NCBI GenBank assembly: GCA_002862325.1
Contig: PKCT01000244.1
Coordinates: 1-7,549, forward strand
Length of the DNA: 7,549 nucleotides
DNA from: Phycisphaerae bacterium
GTDB lineage: Bacteria > Planctomycetota > Phycisphaerae > Phycisphaerales > SM1A02
Direction of reading: 5' to 3'
In this document: positions 1 through 6,600 of the stretch, in pieces
Numbering within the stretch: the first letter of the stretch is position 1
Layout of the letters: every line of letters begins with the position of its first letter
Position numbers and translations under genes: made by a program
The notes under the pieces: generated by a model
The model's input: the letters and a program-made list of their open reading frames with translations, nothing else
Told to the model about the DNA's origin: nothing
The model's database searches: none

Positions 1-892
1 CCACCTCGTCGAGCCTGACGCTGAATTCGTTCGCTTGATCGATCACGATGGCGATGCGGAGGTCTCGCCTTCGTTCCTCGAGCTCCGTGTAGCGTCGAGC
101 CTTTTCCGCCTGGCCGCGGACAATCCGAAGTCGACGCTCCGTGCTCGCAAGCTTCTCCCGGATCTGGACGAGGTTGCGTTCCGCCGCGTCGAGTTTGCGG
201 CTCGCTTCGGTCTTCCTCTGCCGAAATTTGGCGACGCCGGCCGCTTCCTCGAGGATGGATCGCCGCTCCATCGGGTTCGCCAGGAGCATGGCGTCCACCT
301 TGCCCTGCTCGATGATGGCGTAGGCGTTCGTTCCGACGCCGGTGTCGAGGAAGAGCTCCTTGATGTCCCGAAGACGGCAACGCCGGTCGTTGATGAGATA
401 TTCGCTTCGTCCGTCGGCGTAGAGGCGACGGGTGACCGCGACCTCGTCCGCATCGACCGGCAATTTTCGATCTCGAACGCCTGCGCGATCCACCAGCGCG
501 TCCGGACCCGAGACGAGGGCGAGTTCCTCGTCGGTCTCGGATCGATCCGCCTCCGTCCGTTCGGAGTCGTCCGGAAGGATCTCGGAGGGCTCGCTGTCCA
601 CGATGCTCTCGGGGCGAGGCGTCTCCAGTCGCGGATTCTCGAAGGTGAGCGTCACCTCCGCGAGTCCCATCGGCTTCCTCGCGACACTGCCCGCGAAGAT
701 CACGTCCTGCATCGCCGAGCCGCGCAGGCTCTTCGCACTCCGTTCCCCGAGGACCCATTTGATGGCGTCGACGACATTGCTTTTTCCGCAGCCGTTCGGT
801 CCGACGACACCGATGATCGGTTCGTCGAAACTGAATTCGGTCCGGTCCGCGAAGCTCTTGAATCCTGCAAGCGTCAGTTTGGCGAGCCGCAT
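1..892 (-). CDS. smc: Chromosome segregation protein SMC, N-terminal part (cut by left window edge)
   Basis: SMC proteins are cytoplasmic ATPases that dimerise and, with ScpA and ScpB, compact and disentangle newly replicated chromosomes. The 297 residues visible start MRLAKLTLAGFKSFADRTEF, the classic SMC N-terminus. Walker A is GPNGCGKSN at residues 31-39 (lysine 37), followed by VVDAIKWVLGE and the arginine-finger region AKSLRG (residues 53-58, Arg57). The AEVTLTFEN strand is near 78-86, EVAVTRRLY near 150-158, and the Q-loop region AIIEQGKVDAMLL at 192-204 (Gln196). RRSILEEAAGVAKF leads into the first coiled coil from about residue 225. Between about 88 and 148 there is an acidic, Pro/Ser/Asp/Glu-rich stretch roughly 50 residues longer than the matching loop of Bacillus subtilis SMC. 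The ATG start at 892 is supported by an AGGAGGT seven bases upstream. The frame is open throughout; the hinge, second coil and C-terminal head lie outside the window. The gene follows the FlgI-like lipoprotein gene on the same strand after 79 bp. Assignment as SMC is very secure. Confidence 0.97.
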   Translation of the reverse strand, partial: MRLAKLTLAGFKSFADRTEFSFDEPIIGVVGPNGCGKSNVVDAIKWVLGERSAKSLRGSAMQDVIFAGSVARKPMGLAEVTLTFENPRLETPRPESIVDSEPSEILPDDSERTEADRSETDEELALVSGPDALVDRAGVRDRKLPVDADEVAVTRRLYADGRSEYLINDRRCRLRDIKELFLDTGVGTNAYAIIEQGKVDAMLLANPMERRSILEEAAGVAKFRQRKTEASRKLDAAERNLVQIREKLASTERRLRIVRGQAEKARRYTELEERRRDLRIAIVIDQANEFSVRLDEV

Positions 893-899
893 CGAATCG

Positions 900-906
900 A
901 CCTCCT
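900..906 (-). promoter_or_regulatory. Shine-Dalgarno site of smc
   Basis: On the minus strand this reads AGGAGGT, a near-perfect anti-16S match, seven bases before the ATG at 892-890. It fixes the smc start codon. Confidence 0.85.
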
Positions 907-917
907 GTCGAAGAAAT

Positions 918-934
918 CCACGCCTCCAGCGTGG
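918..934 (-). terminator. Small GC-rich hairpin between lipoprotein gene and smc (weak terminator or leader hairpin)
   Basis: A perfect 6-bp inverted repeat, CCACGC and GCGTGG, encloses a 5-base loop. Read leftward it is followed by ATTTCTTC, a poor T-rich run, and then at once by the smc Shine-Dalgarno. It could be a weak terminator for the lipoprotein transcript or a hairpin in the smc leader. The stem is short and the T tract broken, so the call is tentative. Confidence 0.3.
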
Positions 935-971
935 CGGGCTCCGGTGAAACCGTCAACAGATCCGGCTTCTC

Positions 972-2801
972 TCACCTGGGCACAGTATCGCCTCCAGAGC
1001 GGGCTGGATCAACCGTGGAGGGGGTCTTCATGGGCTCGTCGTCCGCCAGGGGGAGGTCGCTATCGAATTCCGCCCGGTCGTCGAGCCGTTCGGACTTCTG
1101 GGCCCGGACGATGGCGGCCAGGACCCGATCCTGCTCGGCCTTGAAATCGGCGTCGACGTAGCCCTTCTTCCAGAGCTCGTGGAGGGCTCCGATGGTCTCT
1201 CCGTAGGTGAGTCCGATCCCAGGCGCGGGCGCCTCGATCGTCGTTCGGTGCCCGAAGTACGCGACGAGCTCCGCCAGGCTGGTGTCGACTTCGTCGATCT
1301 GAGCCGGAATCCCTGGGGCCTCCCGATAGAAGACCTCGAGCCGGCCACCCGCCCGGTCGGCCTTGATCAGCAGCCGCTCGCTCCAGGCCTCCAGGAACAT
1401 CGGTCGCTTGACCTCCAGGGACTCGCCGAAGAGCACGACCCGAGGTTTCCCGGTCTGGGCGACGTAGATCATCGGGGAGTTGCTGGGCACGATGTTCAAG
1501 GTGAACCTTCGATCGACCTCGACGCTTCCGATGATCGGATCACGTCGCTTCTCCAGCGCCTCGAAGACCGCGAGCCTGACATCGACGTCCTCGTCGTCGA
1601 GCATCGGCCGCAGACCGACCTCGATGGTGGGATTTGCGCCCATGTCTCGCAGCATCGCGATGGCGGAGAGCCTCGCTTCGTCGGAGCCGTTTTCGGCCAG
1701 TTCGAGAAGATAGGAGGTCGCCGTCGCGTCGTTGAGGGCCGCTCCGGCGGTGAGGGCGGCCAGTCTCGGCCCCTCCTCCGGGAAATCGTAGAGATCCTGG
1801 AGTATCGGGACGGCCTTCGGGCCCAGTGCCTGCCATCGCCAGTTGGCGGGGAGGGCGAAGCCGGGATTGGCGACCAGGGATCGTCGGATCGAGAGGGCCG
1901 TGGCCTCGACCGCTTCCGGTCGGAGTCCGGTGTGCTTGATGAGTTGAACGAACCGCTCGGGGTCGTCGTGATAGCTCGGTGGGACCGTGATCGAGATCTC
2001 TTCGCCGGTCTTCCCGCGGGCCGTCTTGTCCTCCTGGCCTGCTTCACGAGGAAAACGCGAGTTGACCGCGTCCTGGATCGCGATCGCGCGGGTGTGGCTT
2101 TGAACTGCCATGCGCAACTTCAGTGGCATGTCGTCCTTGACGCGACCCCCTCCGAGGACGCGACCGGTGAGTCGATCGACGGTGTCCTTGGTGCGCGCGT
2201 CGGGTTCCACGAACGGATTGATGAAGATCTGTCCCCGAGCCACCGCGAGGGGTGTGGACTGCTTGGCACCGACCAGGAGTTCACCCGGTCTCAACTCGGT
2301 CGTGTAGAGGGTGCCCCCCTCGAGACTCGTGGTTCCGGTTCCGGGGGCCGCGAAGACGCGTACGTCGAAGTCTCCGTTCTTCACCGCGCCGGGGGGAATC
2401 ACGCCCTCGACGATCACGATGGCCGTGTCGTCGCTGTCGAGGAGTCGCTCCGGGGTGATCTCGCCGAATCCGGTCGCGGGATTCCCGACGCCACGCCTGA
2501 CCATCTCCTTGAGCATGTAGGCCCGAACCGGCGCAGGCATCAGACGGCTGCCGGTGCCCTTGAGGTTCACCACGAGCCCGTAGCCTCGAACGACGGTCGG
2601 CGTGTCGCCGACGACCACGGCCTCGCTCGCCACCGTGCCCCGCATGATCGGTTGAATGTCGATCTCGAAGTTTCGCTTTTCAAGGTCCCGGGCTGAGGAA
2701 CCCCGGTCCGCCCGCTCGACCATGTCGCAGCCACCAAGCAGCGACGCCACGAGGCCGAGGACGCCCCCCCAAGAGGCCAACGTTCTGTCACATCGATTCA
2801 T
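972..2801 (-). CDS. FlgI-like (P-ring domain) lipoprotein with HEAT-like repeats
   Basis: A 609-residue predicted envelope lipoprotein. Residues 1-25 form a signal peptide (basic start, hydrophobic stretch GGVLGLVASLLGG) ending in the lipobox LLGGC with Cys25 as lipidation site. Residues about 50-300 resemble FlgI, which builds the flagellar P ring: VVRGYGLVVNLKGTGSRL (70-87) matches FlgI's 'GYGLVVGLNGTGD', TAIVIVEGVIPPGAVKNGDF (126-145) matches its 'NVAAVMVTANLPPFA' segment, and SLEGGTLYTTEL (159-170) matches 'SLEGGTLLLTPL'. Residues about 325-420 look like HEAT repeats (GPKAVPILQDL, ARLSAIAMLRDMG, DVDVRLAVFEALEKRRDP). Residues 425-609 have no family I can name. True FlgI is about 365 residues, is cleaved by ordinary signal peptidase and lacks HEAT repeats, and no other flagellar gene is present, so a P-ring role is not established. 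The start at 2801 is chosen because GGGAG lies eight bases upstream and the signal peptide begins there; the open frame continues to 3185 but encodes arginine-rich junk. It lies 79 bp upstream of smc on the same strand. Confidence 0.85.
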   Translation of the reverse strand: MNRCDRTLASWGGVLGLVASLLGGCDMVERADRGSSARDLEKRNFEIDIQPIMRGTVASEAVVVGDTPTVVRGYGLVVNLKGTGSRLMPAPVRAYMLKEMVRRGVGNPATGFGEITPERLLDSDDTAIVIVEGVIPPGAVKNGDFDVRVFAAPGTGTTSLEGGTLYTTELRPGELLVGAKQSTPLAVARGQIFINPFVEPDARTKDTVDRLTGRVLGGGRVKDDMPLKLRMAVQSHTRAIAIQDAVNSRFPREAGQEDKTARGKTGEEISITVPPSYHDDPERFVQLIKHTGLRPEAVEATALSIRRSLVANPGFALPANWRWQALGPKAVPILQDLYDFPEEGPRLAALTAGAALNDATATSYLLELAENGSDEARLSAIAMLRDMGANPTIEVGLRPMLDDEDVDVRLAVFEALEKRRDPIIGSVEVDRRFTLNIVPSNSPMIYVAQTGKPRVVLFGESLEVKRPMFLEAWSERLLIKADRAGGRLEVFYREAPGIPAQIDEVDTSLAELVAYFGHRTTIEAPAPGIGLTYGETIGALHELWKKGYVDADFKAEQDRVLAAIVRAQKSERLDDRAEFDSDLPLADDEPMKTPSTVDPARSGGDTVPR

Positions 2802-2809
2802 CGTCGGAA

Positions 2810-2814
2810 CTCCC
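2810..2814 (-). promoter_or_regulatory. Shine-Dalgarno site of the FlgI-like lipoprotein gene
   Basis: GGGAG on the minus strand, eight bases before the ATG at 2801-2799. It overlaps a second in-frame ATG five codons upstream (2816-2814), which has no comparable site of its own, so 2801 is preferred. Confidence 0.6.
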
Positions 2815-2860
2815 ATGTCTGCGATCGCACATGGTAGCCCGGACCGCGCCCGACGCACGG

Positions 2861-2893
2861 CCGCCTCTCGGCCCGAATGGAGCCGAGAGGCGG
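2861..2893. repeat. Perfect 12-bp inverted repeat (hairpin 1)
   Basis: Arms CCGCCTCTCGGC (2861-2872) and GCCGAGAGGCGG (2882-2893) match perfectly around a 9-base loop. It lies 60 bp upstream of the lipoprotein start codon, so it may fold in that gene's 5' leader. Neither strand has a T tract after it, so it is not a standard intrinsic terminator. A protein-binding palindrome is the other option. Confidence 0.7.
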
Positions 2894-2906
2894 TCATGGC
2901 GTGGTT

Positions 2907-2949
2907 GGGCCGATCCTTGACCCCGGAAGCAGTGGAACGGAATCGGCCC
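2907..2949. repeat. Perfect 8-bp inverted repeat with long loop (hairpin 2)
   Basis: Arms GGGCCGAT (2907-2914) and ATCGGCCC (2942-2949) match perfectly around a 27-base loop; two more pairs (CC with GG) follow if one base is allowed to bulge. It sits between two stronger inverted repeats. Taken alone, an 8-bp pair at this GC content could arise by chance. Confidence 0.4.
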
Positions 2950-2974
2950 GGCAGGGGTTCCTTGGGCGGCGGCA

Positions 2975-3005
2975 GGGCGGGGTCGCGAGGAGATCGACCC
3001 CGCCC
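2975..3005. repeat. Perfect 11-bp inverted repeat (hairpin 3)
   Basis: Arms GGGCGGGGTCG (2975-2985) and CGACCCCGCCC (2995-3005) match perfectly around a 9-base loop. On the minus strand it begins 11 bases after the stop codon of the possible small membrane protein, where a terminator would be expected, but no T tract follows on either strand. It has the same loop length as hairpin 1 but a different arm sequence. Confidence 0.65.
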
Positions 3006-3016
3006 GCCACCAAGGT

Positions 3017-3139
3017 TCATGTTCCGTCGCCGCGGCGGAGACCGGGTTTGGGACACCACCTGAATCCGACGAGCACCGCAAACACGAGAACGCTGGTGGT
3101 GGCCACGTTCGCAAGATCGCTGGTGAGTTGGCTGGTCAT
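3017..3139 (-). CDS. Possible 40-residue single-span membrane protein
   Basis: A short reading frame with a polar N-terminus (MTSQLTSDLANVATT), one hydrophobic stretch (SVLVFAVLVGF, about residues 16-26) and a basic tail with two arginines near the end. That layout suits a small single-pass inner-membrane protein with a cytoplasmic C-terminus. The frame is open further upstream: an ATG at 3232 would add 31 residues including a C-V-R-C-H motif, but that start abuts the T tract of a terminator. The Shine-Dalgarno before 3139 is weak. A strong hairpin starts 11 bases past the stop. I do not recognise a family. It may be chance coding in GC-rich DNA. Confidence 0.25.
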   Translation of the reverse strand: MTSQLTSDLANVATTSVLVFAVLVGFRWCPKPGLRRGDGT

Positions 3140-3233
3140 GTCGGGCTCGCTTTCTGGTGACGTGCACCACTCGTGGGTCATCCATGGGTAGGACGTTTTC
3201 CTGCGGTCATGACACCGCACGCAGAAGTTCATG

Positions 3234-3259
3234 AAAAACCCCGGCGACGCACGCCGGGG
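3234..3259 (-). terminator. Intrinsic (rho-independent) terminator reading leftward
   Basis: On the minus strand the arms CCCCGGCG complement and CGCCGGGG form a perfect 8-bp GC stem with a 5-base loop, followed at once by TTTTT (3238-3234). The plus strand has no T run after the stem, so the direction is clear. It lies 34 bases past the last stop codon of the decayed dockerin-type gene end (3294) and was probably that gene's terminator. Confidence 0.8.
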
Positions 3260-3293
3260 GGGCTGACCCTGGTCTTGGAGCGCCTCGCGGAGC

Positions 3294-3459
3294 TCAGAAA
3301 CAAACGCCCAAGCCCGCCACCAGAATCCCAGGGGCGGCCGGATCGACCTAGTCATCGCCGTTCAGATCCGCGGCACCGCCCGGCCAGAAACCCCACAGGG
3401 CGAGTTTGGACCGATGTTCCGCAGCGATCCCTGCGGCCATGATCGACATCGCGACATGG
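3294..3459 (-). pseudogene. Decayed C-terminal end of a dockerin/EF-hand-type secreted protein gene
   Basis: Read leftward, positions 3404-3351 encode LALWGFWPGGAADLNGDD, then a TAG (3350-3348), then in the same frame VDPAAPGILVAGLGVCF and TGA (3296-3294). Ignoring the TAG, this fits the planctomycete tandem dockerin tail 'LALWG--PGGAADLNGDG-VDPADLGILVAGWG-C'. The expected Asp-Leu of 'ADL' is lost and the expected Trp is Leu (TTG for TGG). Upstream the first calcium-loop repeat is also visible but in another frame (Asp-Val-Asp at 3450-3442, then AADIGL-like remains around 3430-3405), which implies at least one frameshift. An intact leftward terminator follows. No signal peptide or catalytic part can be recognised further upstream; some 5' remains could extend to about 3600, where the hrpA start now lies. 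Dockerin-like tails mark secreted or surface proteins; the original enzyme cannot be named. Confidence 0.6.
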
Positions 3460-3611
3460 GCAAGCCGCTTCGTTTGTCGCCTCGACGGAAGCTTGGGCGA
3501 ACTCGGCCCGTCTGTAGTCACTCTGAGATCCGGATGCCAAGATGTCCGTTTCCGGGATCGCGACTCCATTGCGGAGCGACCTGGGAAGAAACGGGGGACT
3601 ACGCTCTTGGC
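3460..3611. other. Upstream region of hrpA; no clear signal
   Basis: I find no convincing -35/-10 pair and no well-spaced Shine-Dalgarno before the helicase ATG; a run of five G lies about 14 bases upstream, which is too far. On the minus strand this stretch may hold further remains of the decayed dockerin-type gene (a smooth frame containing VAIPETDILASGSQSDY, roughly 3566-3516), but nothing recognisable. Confidence 0.35.
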
Positions 3612-6600
3612 ATGGCTCGTGGAGACTCCAGAGACACGAAGCGGCGACGTGGGTCGGCCACGCCGCCGCCGCACGATCTGAAGGAGATCGAGCGTCGGAT
3701 CGTCGCCCTCGGTGGCGACGTAGAGCGATCGTTCTCAAGGCGGATCTCGGGGCTCCGACGAGCCGTCGCCAACGGTCGAACCCCCAACCGCGCACTCGAT
3801 GCGGTGTCACGGGATCTGGATCGTCTGACCAGAGGACGGGAGGCGAGGGCGTCGGTGTCGCTGACACCGACGTACGGCGACCTTCCCATCGTCGAGGCCC
3901 GTGGCCGGATCCTCGAGGCGCTCGACCGGCACTCGTTGGTCGTCCTCGCGGGCGCGACCGGAAGCGGCAAGACGACCCAGCTCCCGAAGATGTGCCTGGA
4001 GCTCGGACGGGGACTCTCCGGGATGATCGCCCACACCCAGCCACGGCGGGTTGCGGCTCGGAGTGTCGCCGCCCGGATCGCAGAGGAACTCGGAACGCCG
4101 CTTGGGGCGGGCGTCGGCTCGGCGGTACGGTTCGATCGAACGACGTCGCCCAGCACGCGGATCAAGGTCATGACCGATGGGGTCCTGCTCGCCGAGACGG
4201 CTCGGGATCGGGATCTCCTCGCCTACGACACGATCATCGTGGACGAGGCCCACGAACGAAGTCTCAACATCGACTTCCTTCTGGGATACCTCAAGCAGCT
4301 TCGGCGTCGGCGCGAGGATCTCAGGATCGTCGTCACCAGCGCTACCATCGATCTCGAACGTTTCAGCGAGCATTTCGACCACGCCCCCATCATCGAGGTG
4401 TCGGGGCGGACCTATCCGGTCGACATCCGCTACCGACCGATCGGCGAGGAGGCGGAGGAGGACGACCAACAGAGCGTTGCGATCCTGGACGCCATCGCCG
4501 AGATCGATCGGGTCGAGCACGGGACCGACACGCCCTCCGGTCGCGCCGACATCCTGGTGTTCCTTCCCGGCGAACGCGAGATCCGAGACGTCGCGGAATC
4601 GATCGAATCCGCGAATCTCCCGGACACGGAGATCGTGACGCTCTTCGCCCGCCTGTCCAACGAACAGCAGGATCGGGTCTTCAAGCCGGGCGAACTCCGG
4701 CGAATCGTCCTCGCGACCAACGTCGCCGAGACCTCCCTGACCGTCCCCAGGATCCTGGGCGTGATCGACACCGGCCTGGCCAGGATCAGCCGCTATTCGC
4801 CGAAGAGTCGGGTGCAGCGGCTTCCGATCGAACCGGTGGCCAAGGCCTCGGCGGATCAGCGGGCCGGACGATGCGGCCGGACGGCCCCTGGCGTGTGCAT
4901 CCGCCTCTACTCCGAGGACGACTTCGAAGGACGTCCCAGCTTCACGCCCCCGGAGATTCTTCGATCGAGTCTTGCCTCGGTGGTGCTTCGCATGGCCGAT
5001 CTTCACCTCGGCGATCCCGCGGCGTTCCCATTCGTCGATCCTCCCTCGGCTCGGCTGCTCCGGGACGGATACGAGACGCTTCGGGAACTCGGTGCGGTCG
5101 ACGGGCGGGATGCGATCACCGCGACCGGGCGAAGACTCGCGGCGCTTCCGGTGGATCCACGAATCGGTCGAATGATCCTTGCCGGCATGGAGGAGGGGTG
5201 CCTCGCGGAGATGCTCGTGGTCGCGGCGGCCCTCACCGTGCCCGATCCCCGCGAGACCGGAGGCGGGGCGACGCGAAAGACCGTGCATCAGATATATCGT
5301 GACCCGAGAAGCGACTTCCTCGGGTACCTCCGACTCTGGAAGGCGTGGCAGGCAGCACGCAGCGAGAAGGGATCATCCGCGCTGCGGACCTGGTGCCGGC
5401 GGCAGGAACTGTCGCATCGCCGGCTCCAGGAGTGGCAGTCCCTCGAGGAACAGCTCCGTGAACTCGCGGTCCAGGCCCTGGAGCCGGGATCGAATCGCGA
5501 CAAGCGTCGCTCGAGGCCGACCGTGCCGAGCATGCAGGAGGAGGTCCCGGCGGGAGCGATCCACCGGTCGATTCTCTCCGGTCTCATCGCCCACGTGGGA
5601 CGACGGCAGGAGGATGGCAGCTATCGGGGTATCGGTGGAGGAACGTTTCACATCTTTCCCGGAAGCGTGCTGCATCGAGAACGTCCGGACTGGATCGTGT
5701 GCGCGGAGATCGTGGAGACGTCGAAGCGGTGGGGGAGGACCTGCGCCCGAATTCGCGCAGATTGGATCGAGCGGGTTGCACCTCACCTCGTGCGACGCAG
5801 CCACTTCGAGCCACACTTCGTCGCGGACACCGGATTCGTCTGCGCCTACGAACGCGTCAGCTGCGGCGAGCTCGATCCCACCGAACGTCGTCGCGTGCCG
5901 TATGCGACGATCGATCCCGTCGCGGCGAGGCAGGTCTTCATCCAGGAGGCGCTCGTCGGCGAGCGACTTCCGGGAACGCCCCGTTTCCTCACCCACAACC
6001 GGGAGATACGGACCGGGATCCTCGATGCCGCGGAGCGGGTGCGCGAGGATCGACTGATCGACGAGGACGTGAGACGCTTCAACTTCTACGATCGGCGTCT
6101 TCCAGAGGACATCCACAATGTGGCGGCCTTCGAAGCCTGGCGTCGCCGAGCCGAGCGACGCGACCCGACGATTCTCGCGATGACGGCCGAGGACTACGGT
6201 CAGAGCGATCGCGACAAGATCGGAAACGCCGACTATCCCGACCACCTCGAGATTCGAGGATTGAAAGTCGACCTGTCCTATCGACACGAACCGGGCCATC
6301 CCGAGGACGGCGTGACCGCGCGCATTCCTATTGAGCTGCTGGGGCGACTCGACGCCTCGCGATTCGAGTGGCTCGTACCCGGACTCCTTCCGGACAAGGT
6401 CGAGGCCCTCGTACGCACCCTCCCGAAGCGGGTCCGCACGCGGCTGATGCCCATCGCCGAGACGGCGTCGGGTGCGGCCGAGCATCTGGATCCGGGCGAG
6501 GGGGGGTTGTTCGAGGCGCTCGCGCTGCATCTCTCCACCATCGCGGGCATCGAGATCGCGACCCGCGACTTCCGACTCGATCATCTCGAACCCCATCATC

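Noticed and set aside
1179..2696. Open frame of 505 residues on the plus strand
   Set aside because: It is antisense to the FlgI-like lipoprotein gene, whose signal peptide and conserved motifs show the true coding strand.
3028..3037. Palindrome CGCCGCGGCG
   Set aside because: A 10-bp GC-only palindrome is expected by chance at this base composition and has no supporting context.
2802..3185. Extending the lipoprotein gene start upstream to 3185
   Set aside because: The added 128 residues are arginine-rich, cover the inverted repeats and would bury the signal peptide and lipobox in the middle of the protein.
3140..3232. C-V-R-C-H motif, a possible haem c site, in a frame starting at 3232
   Set aside because: There is no signal peptide before it, no other cytochrome c feature follows, and the start codon abuts the terminator T tract; a CxxCH by chance is more likely.
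3348..3350. In-frame TAG in the dockerin-like sequence as programmed recoding
   Set aside because: The neighbouring substitutions and the frameshift in the first repeat point to simple decay, and no recoding machinery or signal is visible.
3456..3611. Earlier hrpA starts at ATG 3456 or 3534
   Set aside because: The added sequence does not resemble the HrpA N-terminus and overlaps the decayed dockerin-type gene on the other strand.
3542..5302. Open frame of 586 residues on the plus strand, shifted relative to hrpA, and a 493-residue minus-strand frame at 3807-5288
   Set aside because: Both overlap the helicase core, where all DEAH-box motifs read in the hrpA frame; their translations are low-complexity Arg/Gly/Asp-rich.
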